From Lactuca virosa (Eukaryota; Streptophyta; Magnoliopsida; Asterales; Asteraceae): DNA of 64,000 nucleotides. Each line of letters begins with the position of its first letter. Positions within the stretch are counted from its first letter, which is position 1. Below are positions 36,536 to 45,958 of this stretch, in pieces. The notes under the pieces were generated by a model. That model did not search any database. It was not told the origin of the DNA and was given only the letters and a program-made list of their open reading frames with translations. The stretch spans positions 16,579,862 through 16,643,861 of the forward strand of contig CAKMRJ010003334.1 of NCBI GenBank assembly GCA_928212115.1. The letters are read 5' to 3'. A program made the translations under genes and the position numbers.

Positions 36536-36878
36536 TTAGGTGTTGTTTGTTTTTTTTTTTAAAATCACTTCAGACCACTTATTGCTGCGCCGTGCAGCAC
36601 ACACGCAGCACTTGGCCTTTCGCAGCTGTTTGTTTTCCTGAAGACTTCTGACTTAAAAACTGTTGCGCGTGTGCTGCGTGGTGCAACACTAAACCAACTG
36701 CTTCAAACCTCTTCGCGCCTTACTTTAACTTACTGCAGCAGTCTGCAGAAGTTAAAAAACAAACAGGCTTTTTATTAAAATGTTGCAGCCTTTTGTTCCA
36801 CCTCTTCTGCTACAGATGATTGCAGAGGTGGTCCGCAGACTTAAGACATTTTCGCTTCGAAAAAACAAACTACACCTT
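36536..36878. mobile_element. hAT-like MITE, about 340 bp
   Basis: The ends TTAGGTGTTGTTTGTTTTTT and AAAAAACAAACTACACCTT are inverted. Inside are GC-richer palindromic GCAGCA/TGCTGC phrases. AGAGAT occurs immediately outside both ends (36530-36535 and 36879-36884); an 8-bp duplication is not fully preserved. It sits about 470 bp upstream of the NAC start codon, so it is in that gene's promoter region. Confidence 0.65.
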
Positions 36879-36884
36879 AGAGAT

Positions 36885-37225
36885 GTGGTAATGTGCAAAT
36901 GTTACTTGCAAATTTTTTTATACCAGCTCGTTTGGGTGGCATCCCCAAACTACTTTAAATAGAGGCGGATTTGTTATGTAAAATGTATAACATAATTGAA
37001 CATTTCTTATCTTGTTTTAGTGACCTCTTCATATCATATGTATCAATCTATAGAAGGAGGAGGTTGGCATGAAATGGTGAAATCTAAAAGTTTTATTGTA
37101 ATTTTGAAGCTCCATTATTTACGATTTGAACTAACAAGAACCCTCGTAGAATGTTTTTGGGATGCCATAGTTTTAGGATTTGTGTTTAAATGTTTAGGTA
37201 GGAAGCACAAATGAATAAAAAAAAA
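36885..37225. other. Intergenic, nothing recognised
   Basis: The open frame at 36996-37214 has no recognisable domain. TTTGTGTTTAAATGT near 37181 recurs after the next element near 38011, suggesting a short local duplication. Confidence 0.35.
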
Positions 37226-37342
37226 AGAGAAAATTACAAATTTAGCCTAATACACTAATTACTTTGTGGAAAATAGCCAAAAAAAACCCAAATTGCATTT
37301 TTAGCCACTAAAATCACAGATGGGTATAATTTGTCATGTCAT

Positions 37343-37400
37343 CTGCGAACGTACAAGTGGCTAAAGCACAGACGTGCTTTAACCACTTGTATGTTCGCAG
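37343..37400. repeat. Hairpin unit 1 of the inverted-repeat element
   Basis: A nearly perfect palindrome of about 58 bases: CTGCGAACGTACAAGTGG, TAAAGCAC, a 4-base loop, then the complementary arm. A transcript would form a stem of about 26 bp. A second copy lies at 37800-37863. Confidence 0.85.
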
Positions 37401-37799
37401 GTAGTTTTTTTTCGCTGTATATATATCTTTTTTCCAGCCTAAAATCGCAGATTGACTACTATGTCCATCTGCGATTTCCTCTCGTTTCACCTGCGATTTT
37501 ATGATTTTTTTTTTGTTTTTTTGTTTTATTTTTACTACGAAATTTATAGGGTTTAACTACGAAATAACATTATTATATATAAAAATTTTCAAAAAATTAT
37601 CATTTTTGTTGTTATTTCGCTGTATATATACCCTTTTTCGGGATTGTTGATGAAATCGTCCATTATTGATCTAAGGAAACCGCTAGGAGAGAGTTTCTCT
37701 AAAAAAAATAGTGAAAAATGAAAAAAAAAAAAAAACGTTTTTATACTAAAACTCTACGAAATCACAGATGGAAAACACCAAATCACAGATGGACTTTTC

Positions 37800-37863
37800 C
37801 ATCTGCGAACGTACAAGTGGCTAAAGCACAGATGTGCTTTAGGCATTTGTACGTTCGCAGATG
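37800..37863. repeat. Hairpin unit 2 of the inverted-repeat element
   Basis: Second copy of the palindrome at 37343-37400, with a few differences (the right arm reads AGGCATTTGTACG). Because the unit is itself palindromic, the two copies can pair with each other as well as fold alone. Confidence 0.85.
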
Positions 37864-38120
37864 AAAATGCGAAATCGCAGATGGGCTTAATCCATCTGTG
37901 ATTTTAAGGGCTAAATTTGCAATTTGGGTTGTTTTGGCTATTTTCCACAAAGTAATTAATGTATTTGGCTAAATTTGCAATTTTCTCTAAAAAAAATCAA
38001 CTATATTATATTTGTGTTTAAATGTATAGGCAAAGAACTAAATCTACAAGCTACAAAAACTTGCTTCTTAAATGCATTTGAGGTTGAAGAAATTAGAAGA
38101 ACAAAAGTTTACTCGACCTC

Positions 38121-38915
38121 TGATGAGTTTTTGGCATAAGAACAATCCTATGTGCTCATACAAACCCTAATGCTTGGATCTAGGTTTCTCTATTGTACAT
38201 GCATTGAATCCAAGACTTTCAAACCCTAATCTAGCATACATAATTCGAAAATTAACTTAATACATCAGATCTAGATGTTTACCTCTTCAAAGATTGGCTT
38301 AGATCTTCTTTTCTTCTTCTCTTAAAGCTTAGAGTCACAATTGTAACTCCTCTAATGGATCACAAACACCTCAAGCAAGAAGGCAACTTTAAGAGAGGAG
38401 GGAGGATGCTAATTTTCGGCCCTAGGGTTTCTCTTGGGAACAAGTGGTCGAAAATTGGAGTCTTGGGGTCTCATTTATAGTGCAGGCTGCTAGGGTTTCA
38501 GTCTAAACCCTAATGGATACCTTAGCCACCAAGTAGCCCAAGGAACCTTCTGGAATAGGGCCCTTGGACGAAAATATGATGATCCTTCATCATAATTTCG
38601 TTCCCCCTTAGTCCATTAGGTTTCCCAGCCCAAAACTCAACTATCACACATTTGACAGTTTATGCCCCTTTATTTAATTAATCTCTTTTAGTCACCAAAT
38701 TAATTCCTAATTAATTTATGACTAATACTAATTAAATAAATATGATTTCTCCTTTAATATATTATTCTTATAATATATTAATAAACCATAATATCCTCTC
38801 TCTCATATCAAATTACCTTGTCAAGTTGCTTTGGTGAAGGCAACCCAAAAGGACCATGCATAACCGGGTCAAGTACATACCAAATATAGTTACGGGCTTA
38901 GACACTAATCCAACA
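38121..38915 (-). repeat. 3' LTR of the copia element
   Basis: The differences from the 5' LTR are at about 38132, 38148, 38199, 38313-38315 (substitution plus 1-base indel) and 38584. Everything else is identical. Confidence 0.96.
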
Positions 38916-38927
38916 GTCTCCCACTTG
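38916..38927 (-). other. Polypurine tract of the copia element
   Basis: On the minus strand, CAAGTGGGAGAC lies directly before the 3' LTR, the plus-strand priming site. Confidence 0.85.
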
Positions 38928-39754
38928 GATAAGTCTAGTAACTATATCTCACATACGACTTCAGGATCTGGTTAGCAATCGTAGCTCTTATACGCTTCTG
39001 TCAACTCTGATCAAAATCCTGTCCTTCAGATAAGGGATCGTATAATCCTCTGTTCTAGATATCATGCTGACAATACTTATTGTCCAGCATTTTGTTTCTC
39101 GATCTCTGATTTATTCAACATAGAATTTACTTGAACACATCAACTTCATTTTTGACCGGGCCCGACACATAAGTCAAACTAAATCATCGAGTGGCCAAGA
39201 TATCGCTTTTATTCTCTTAGAATAAAAGGTACAGAAAAACTTCGACTTATATGCTTTTATCATTTACTAGCTAAGTCACACACAATAATGCGTTTTATAA
39301 CATCAAGTTACTGATGCGTTTTCGCATTATCAATGCATAATCAACTAGCAAACAACAACCATATCTCTAGGTTTAAAGATTATATGATATTATCATCTTG
39401 CGATCACTTATGATAACTTTCATGAAGTGATACTAGCAAGTGCGGGTTTATTCCAATGCTCAAAACAAATTTCATAAGCACTCATAAACTTCGTAGCAAA
39501 CCTTTGCTATGTCTAAAACCTTTCAGACAATCTACAAACAAATTTATGACAATCTTCTTTCATATCTACTTCCAACATATGAGCGATTGTGGACTGTTCG
39601 AACAATCTTATTATTCAGGAAGTCAAAACATGCAAAATTGGAAATAACAGATAAATAATCAACACAAGATAGTAACTTTCTTATAAATAACACACCTTTA
39701 TTTAATCATCAAAATGTTGAATACAAAATTATCCATTACAAATTTCCTACCTAT
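38928..39754 (-). other. Long 3' untranslated segment of the copia element
   Basis: About 830 bases between the pol stop codon and the polypurine tract, with no open frame of note on either strand. This is longer than in compact copia elements. Confidence 0.6.
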
Positions 39755-42700
39755 CTAATCTAAACTAATATCGTCCTTTAGTCCAACGCTCCTAGCGTGC
39801 TTCAAATGCTTAACCCTACTCAGTCCCTTCGTAAGGGGATCTGCTGGGTTATCTTCTGACGATACCCTCTTCACAACGAGGAGTCCCTCTTCTACCCGAT
39901 GTCTAATAAAATGGTATTTCCTGTCGATATGTCGAGATCTGCCATGATCCCTTGGTTCCTTGGTCAAGGCAACCGCTCCTTCATTATCACAGAAAATTTC
40001 CATGGGCTCCTTTATGGATGGCATAACTCCAAGGTCTCCTATGAAGTTCTTCAACCATATAGCCTCCTTTGACGCTTCGCTTGCCGCAATGTACTCTGAT
40101 TCGCACGTTGAATCAGCTACGGTCTCTTGCTTGGAACTTTTCCAAGTCACTGCTCCTCCATTCAGGGTAAAAACCCAGCCTGACTGCGATCGGTAATTAT
40201 CCCGATCCGTCTGAAAACTAGCGTCATTGTACCCTCGCACCCTTAAGTCATCACTCCCACCGAGGACTAGAAACCATTCCTTGGTCCTTCGTAGGTACTT
40301 AAGAATATTCTTGACAGCAATCCAATGCGCCCTACCAGGGTTCCCTTGATATCTGCTGACCATGCTCAAAGCGAAGGCCACATCAGGGCGAGTACAGGTC
40401 ATAGCGTACATAATCGAGCCAACTGCGGAAGCGTAAGGTACTCGGCTCATATCAGCTATCTCTGCCTCTGTACTTGGGCTCTGAGTCTTACTCAGTTTGG
40501 TATTGCATTGGATTGGTAACTCCCCTTTCTTGGAATTTTCCATACTAAAACGTTTTAGTACCTTTTCCAAGTATGTATCATGACTGAGTCCTATCAGTCT
40601 CTTACTTTTGTTTCTCGCTATCCTTATTCCCAGTATATATGCAGCTTCTCCGAGGTCCTTCATAGCGAAACACTTCCCAAGCCAGGACTTGACCTCCTGC
40701 AAGGTTGGAATGTCGTTTCCTATGAGTAGTATGTCATCGACATACAATACGAGGAAGCTCACTATACTCCCACTGGCCTTGACATACACACATGACTCAT
40801 CTTCGTTTCGCAGAAAGCCAAACTCTTTGACCTTCTCGTCAAAACAAATATTCCATCTGCGAGATGCTTGCTTTAATCCATAAATGGATTTTTCAAGCTT
40901 GCACACCCTATTGGGATGCTTCGCATCGACAAAACCCTCTGGCTGATTCATGTAAACATCCTCAGCCAACTTCCCATTTAGGAAAGCGGTTTTTACGTCC
41001 ATCTGCCAAATTTCATAATCATGAAACGCAGCTATTGCGAGCATTACCCTAATAGACTTTATCTTGGCAACTGGCGAGAAGGTCTCATCATAGTCAACTC
41101 CAGGAGTTTGAGTAAAGCCCTTCGCGACCAATCGCGCTTTATAAGTATGCACTTTCCCATCCATGTCTGTCTTCTTCTTGAAGATCCACTTGCACCCGAC
41201 TGTCTTACGACCCGGTACATTATCAACCAAATTCCAAACTTGGTTGTCATACATGGACTGAATCTCGCTGTCCATTGCCTCTTTCCATTTAGCAGACTCT
41301 GGGCCTGCCATGGCTTCCTTGTAGCTATTAGGTTCGTCCAGATTTACTAGTGTACTATCACTAATAAACGTATCCCCGTCAGTAGTAATATGGAAACCAT
41401 AAAACTGGGGTGGAACAATAACTCTACTCGAACGTCTAAGAGGTAAGGACTGGTCAATTGGTTCAACAGGAGTTTCCTCCTCAGGTTGAACGCCAGTGTC
41501 AGAGGTTCCTTCATCTCCTGACTCTTGAAGCTCTTCAAGGTCAATCTGACTCCCACTGTCTCCTTGACTTATGAGTTCTCTCTCTCTGAAAACTCCTCTC
41601 CTAGCAACAAAGACAACATTGTCACTTGGTCTATAGAAGAGATAGCCAAAAGACTTCTGTGGATAGCCGATGAAATAACACTTCTCACTACGAGGTTCTA
41701 GCTTGTCGTGAGTCTCTCGTCTTACGAAAGCTTCACAACCCCAAACCTTGATATGTGCTAACGAGGGAGCTTTCCCTGTCCACATCTCGTGAGGTGTTTT
41801 GGCAACCTTCTTGGTGGGAACTAAGTTAAGGATATGGGCGGCAGTCTCTAAGGCATACCCCCAGAATGAGATTGGTAACGAAGCACGACTCATCATAGAA
41901 CGAACCATGTCCAACAAGGTTCGATTACGTCTCTCAGCCACACCATTCAATTGTGGCGTTCTAGGAGGCGTCAATTGCGAAACTATTCCACATTCTTTTA
42001 GATAGTCGTGAAACTCAAGACTTAGGTACTCTCCTCCTCGATCAGATCGAAGCATCTTGATTTTCCTGCCCAGCTGATTCTCCACTTCATTCTTAAACTC
42101 TTTGAACTTTTCAAAGGTTTCTGACTTTTGCTTGATCAAGTAGATATATCCATATCTGCTATAATCGTCTGTAAAAGTCACGTAGAAGCGACAAGCGTCC
42201 CTTGTGGTGGATCTAAAGGGTCCACATACATCTGTATGTATGAGATCCAATACACCCTCACCCCTTTCACATGTACCAGTAAAGGGTGACTTGGTCATCT
42301 TCCCAAGTAAACAAGATTCACACACGTCATCGTCCCTAAGGTCGAATGACTCCAAGACTCCATCCTTTTGGAGTTGGGCTATGCGTTTCTTGTTAACATG
42401 GCCAAGGCGACAATGCCACAAGCATGCTTTGTCCAAACTTGTGGACGAATCAATATTCAAAACATCATTTCCTAAATTATCTATAACTAACACAGATTCA
42501 TAAATCCCATTACAAGGTAATGCATTGAAATAAAAGACACCATTCAAATAAGCATTAATAGAACCATTACTATTATCAAATGAATATCTGAAACCTTGTC
42601 TAAACAATCCATGAAAAGAAATGATGTTTCTTGCCATATCTGGCGAATAGCAACAATTATTTAAATCTAGCCCTAACCCATTACTCAACACTAAGGAATA

Positions 42701-43783
42701 AACTCCGATCTTGGTTACTGGTGAAGACTTCTTGTTTCCCATGATCAAGTTTATCCTTCCATGCTCCACTTCCCTACCTTTTCTTAGCCCCTGCAAATCA
42801 GAACAAATATGGTAACCACATCCAGTATCAAGGACCCATGAAGAAGCAAGTGATGAGTTATTAGATTTAATTAAATACATACCTGCATAGGTGGGCTTTA
42901 TCTTCCCATCCTTAATATCCTGTAGATATTTTGGGCAGCTTCGTTTCCAGTGGCCCTTCTGGTGGCAATAGAAGCACTCTGCTTCCTTGGGGTCAGAAGA
43001 GGGCTTAACAGAACCTGCTTTGGTCCCACTAGAAGAGGAACCATCTTGGGTCTTACCCTTATGGTGGCTCTTAGAAGGAGCCTTCCTCTTCTTTCCCTTT
43101 CCTTGGCCAATTGCCAACACAGGAGCAACTACAGTAGAGGATGATGATGCAATAGATTTGTCCTTGAGGTTGCTCTCAGCTGTCCTCAGGAGCCCTTGAA
43201 GTTTACTCAGGGTGACCTCTTCTTTGTTCATATGGTAGGTCATTCTGAACTGGTTGTAGCAGGAAGGCAAGGAGTGGAGGATGATGTCGATAGCCAAATC
43301 CTCATCAAACTTAACATTAAGTTTGAGAAGACGATCAACATACCTTTGCATTCTTTGCAAATGAGCAGTTAGGGATTCTCCACTCCCCATCCTAGCGGTG
43401 ATCATGTTGGTGATGATCTCATAGCGCTCTTGCCTCGCGCTCTGGTGGTACCTGTCCAGCAAATCTTGGTGCATCTCATATGGATACATGTCCTCATAGG
43501 ACTTTTGGAGTTCGAGGTTCATGGTGGCCAACATGATGCAATGAACTTTCGTTGCATCACGCTCGTGGGCCTCAAAGGCGGCCATCTCTTCAGGAGTAGC
43601 TTCTTCTGGGTTGATCTTTTCTAGCTTCTCGTCGAGGACATATTCTTTGTCCTCGTAGCGAGTTATCATGCGAATGTATCTCATCCACTCGTTGAAGTTC
43701 GAGCCATCAAATGTCACCTTTTGACATAGGTTCATCAACGAGAATGACCCAGAAGTGTTGTTGTTTGCGTTTGCGTTAGACAT
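39755..43783 (-). CDS. Copia gag-pol polyprotein
   Basis: One uninterrupted frame of 1,342 residues from the ATG at 43783 (MSNANANNN). The frame stays open 29 residues further upstream to 43870, but the shorter start fits known gag N-termini and follows a pyrimidine-rich stretch. Domains in order (positions from 43870): gag (about residues 45-260), zinc knuckle CFYCHQKGHWKRSC (about 298), aspartic protease VLDTG (about 348), pre-integrase HHCC region (about 490-540), integrase core (about 545-720), reverse transcriptase with the YVDD box (about 1040), and RNase H with DSTCESEYIAASEA (about 1230). No stop or frameshift is present and the catalytic motifs are intact, so it probably can encode active enzymes. 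Confidence 0.95.
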   Translation of the reverse strand: MSNANANNNTSGSFSLMNLCQKVTFDGSNFNEWMRYIRMITRYEDKEYVLDEKLEKINPEEATPEEMAAFEAHERDATKVHCIMLATMNLELQKSYEDMYPYEMHQDLLDRYHQSARQERYEIITNMITARMGSGESLTAHLQRMQRYVDRLLKLNVKFDEDLAIDIILHSLPSCYNQFRMTYHMNKEEVTLSKLQGLLRTAESNLKDKSIASSSSTVVAPVLAIGQGKGKKRKAPSKSHHKGKTQDGSSSSGTKAGSVKPSSDPKEAECFYCHQKGHWKRSCPKYLQDIKDGKIKPTYAGMYLIKSNNSSLASSWVLDTGCGYHICSDLQGLRKGREVEHGRINLIMGNKKSSPVTKIGVYSLVLSNGLGLDLNNCCYSPDMARNIISFHGLFRQGFRYSFDNSNGSINAYLNGVFYFNALPCNGIYESVLVIDNLGNDVLNIDSSTSLDKACLWHCRLGHVNKKRIAQLQKDGVLESFDLRDDDVCESCLLGKMTKSPFTGTCERGEGVLDLIHTDVCGPFRSTTRDACRFYVTFTDDYSRYGYIYLIKQKSETFEKFKEFKNEVENQLGRKIKMLRSDRGGEYLSLEFHDYLKECGIVSQLTPPRTPQLNGVAERRNRTLLDMVRSMMSRASLPISFWGYALETAAHILNLVPTKKVAKTPHEMWTGKAPSLAHIKVWGCEAFVRRETHDKLEPRSEKCYFIGYPQKSFGYLFYRPSDNVVFVARRGVFRERELISQGDSGSQIDLEELQESGDEGTSDTGVQPEEETPVEPIDQSLPLRRSSRVIVPPQFYGFHITTDGDTFISDSTLVNLDEPNSYKEAMAGPESAKWKEAMDSEIQSMYDNQVWNLVDNVPGRKTVGCKWIFKKKTDMDGKVHTYKARLVAKGFTQTPGVDYDETFSPVAKIKSIRVMLAIAAFHDYEIWQMDVKTAFLNGKLAEDVYMNQPEGFVDAKHPNRVCKLEKSIYGLKQASRRWNICFDEKVKEFGFLRNEDESCVYVKASGSIVSFLVLYVDDILLIGNDIPTLQEVKSWLGKCFAMKDLGEAAYILGIRIARNKSKRLIGLSHDTYLEKVLKRFSMENSKKGELPIQCNTKLSKTQSPSTEAEIADMSRVPYASAVGSIMYAMTCTRPDVAFALSMVSRYQGNPGRAHWIAVKNILKYLRRTKEWFLVLGGSDDLRVRGYNDASFQTDRDNYRSQSGWVFTLNGGAVTWKSSKQETVADSTCESEYIAASEASKEAIWLKNFIGDLGVMPSIKEPMEIFCDNEGAVALTKEPRDHGRSRHIDRKYHFIRHRVEEGLLVVKRVSSEDNPADPLTKGLSRVKHLKHARSVGLKDDISLD

Positions 43784-45145
43784 CTGAAATAGAAAGGAAC
43801 AAAGTTTGATTAGAAATGAATCCCCAATTAAACACCCAAATGAGAAATTAGGGCTAGGATCCAACAACATTATTTACAACTTAGAAAAGGGATGCCGTAA
43901 TCTAAAAGTAAATAATTTGAAGGTAAGTGAATGACGATTCACTAATTCTCACCATGAAAAACGAAAAGAAATTAAGTTTTAAATGTATTTGAAAATTCCT
44001 AGATTTCTTTTGAGATTCATTGAACATTTCAATGGCATGTTTAAATCTCGATATGCACTTCAAATTTGCGACTGGGATGCCGAGGATCGCAAAAAAGTTT
44101 GTGAATAACCATGCGAATCAACATGGTGCACTCAATGTCTTCATCACCTAATCAATGTGCTGGTTAGCCACGCACGCTCCATTGATCTATGATAAAACAT
44201 CGAGCCACCCTTTGTCACCAATGTCAATCCCAAATTAGTGTGCCGGTTAGCCACGCACGCTCCACTAACGTTTGACAGGGGTACAAAGTGTAATTCCATG
44301 GAATAACATCATTTTCACATTTTACCCTAAAGTAACTAAGATGGGAATTTGAAAAACATTGTAGTTACTTTGCAATATTCATTATACTTATAATGAGGAA
44401 TTAAGTGCCCTATCCTATCCGTTCGGCTAACGACCCTCCACCAGTCAAGCAAGCGGTGGATGTGAGTGTACACCCATTAAGCGCATTTTATAGGCAGCAA
44501 CCTTATACCCACCTTATAGACTGGCTTCGTGAATGAGGCCTACTAGCGATAAGACTAGCTTATTCTTATACATATATATTAATTAATCTTGTAATAATAT
44601 AATAGTATAGGGTTGAATTTTAAACTTGTAAAATTCTAAGGATTTGAAATTTAAATCATTCAAAATTAAACTTTTAATCGTAAAAATTAAATTTCAAAAC
44701 TTGAGGACAAGTTTTGAACTTTTCAAAACACAAGGGATCAAATAACAAATAATATAAATTAAACAATTCATTTTATGATTATCTATATTTGACCTAATCC
44801 AATTTTAGTCACAAGATAATTACCAAATAATTCAAATAATCCATATTTATCATATAAAGAAACTATTATTCAAAAGATTTGAAATTATCTTTTGTTTTGG
44901 CAGGGATAATCATTCAAATATAAGAAAATTCGGATTTTATCTTCAAAAAACGATTTAGGCATTAATCCCATGACAAAACAGCAACAAAATCCCGAAATAT
45001 CCTCTGCCTGATGCACAGACTCGCCGAGTCGGGCCAACTCGCCGAGTCCAGATACTGACTCGCCGAGTTGAGTCGGGCAAAGGCAAGAAAAACGATTCTC
45101 AGCAATTAAACAGTTAAAGCATCACATACAACAGAAACCAATCAA
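43784..45145 (-). other. Leader of the copia element
   Basis: About 1.37 kb between the primer-binding site and gag, with no long frame. Landmarks: three ACTCGCCGAGT-type motifs (about 45010-45070) and a 26-bp direct repeat (TGTGC.GGTTAGCCACGCACG plus CTCCA) at 44156-44181 and 44239-44264. Directly before the gag ATG the minus strand reads TTCCTTTCTATTTCAG, which looks like a splice acceptor. Confidence 0.7.
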
Positions 45146-45158
45146 GGCTCTGATACCA
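45146..45158 (-). other. Primer-binding site for initiator tRNA-Met
   Basis: On the minus strand, TGGTATCAGAGCC follows the 5' LTR after one base. This complements the 3' end of plant initiator tRNA-Met, the usual primer for copia elements. Confidence 0.95.
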
Positions 45159-45159
45159 C

Positions 45160-45953
45160 TGATGAGTTTTAGGCATAAGAACAATCATATGTGCTCATAC
45201 AAACCCTAATGCTTGGATCTAGGTTTCTCTATTGTACATGCATTGAATCCAAGACTTGCAAACCCTAATCTAGCATACATAATTCGAAAATTAACTTAAT
45301 ACATCAGATCTAGATGTTTACCTCTTCAAAGATTGGCTTAGATCTTCTTTTCTTCTTCTCTTGAGCTTAGAGTCACAATTGTAACTCCTCTAATGGATCA
45401 CAAACACCTCAAGCAAGAAGGCAACTTTAAGAGAGGAGGGAGGATGCTAATTTTCGGCCCTAGGGTTTCTCTTGGGAACAAGTGGTCGAAAATTGGAGTC
45501 TTGGGGTCTCATTTATAGTGCAGGCTGCTAGGGTTTCAGTCTAAACCCTAATGGATACCTTAGCCACCAAGTAGCCCAAGGAACCTTCTGGAATAGGGCC
45601 CTTGGACGAAAATATGATGATCATTCATCATAATTTCGTTCCCCCTTAGTCCATTAGGTTTCCCAGCCCAAAACTCAACTATCACACATTTGACAGTTTA
45701 TGCCCCTTTATTTAATTAATCTCTTTTAGTCACCAAATTAATTCCTAATTAATTTATGACTAATACTAATTAAATAAATATGATTTCTCCTTTAATATAT
45801 TATTCTTATAATATATTAATAAACCATAATATCCTCTCTCTCATATCAAATTACCTTGTCAAGTTGCTTTGGTGAAGGCAACCCAAAAGGACCATGCATA
45901 ACCGGGTCAAGTACATACCAAATATAGTTACGGGCTTAGACACTAATCCAACA
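45160..45953 (-). repeat. 5' LTR of the copia element
   Basis: Begins (minus strand) TGTTGGATTAGTG and ends AAACTCATCA, the TG...CA boundary of LTRs. It nearly equals 38121-38915. Confidence 0.96.
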
Positions 45954-45958
45954 ACATC

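Larger units (their letters stand above)
37226..37988. mobile_element. Inverted-repeat element with two internal hairpins
   Basis: Terminal inverted repeats of about 100 bp: AGAGAAAATTACAAATTTAG at the left and its near-complement at the right, continuing through TTACTTTGTGGAAAATAGCC and AAAATCACAGATGG. The flanks are poly-A on both sides (9 and 8 A), compatible with a Mutator-like target duplication but uninformative. No coding content. Confidence 0.75.
38121..45953 (-). mobile_element. Full-length Ty1/copia retrotransposon, intact
   Basis: Complete element of 7,833 bp in minus orientation: two LTRs of 795 and 794 bp, a primer-binding site, one open gag-pol frame and a polypurine tract. The flanks ACCTC (38116-38120) and ACATC (45954-45958) are the 5-bp target duplication with one mismatch. 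The LTRs differ by only 5 substitutions and a 1-base indel, so the insertion is recent, roughly a quarter of a million years ago if the commonly used plant LTR rate holds. It sits between the two NAC genes. All features needed for movement in cis appear present. Confidence 0.96.

Noticed and set aside
39960..43624. Several open frames on the plus strand opposite the copia gag-pol
   Set aside because: Antisense shadows of the real minus-strand polyprotein.
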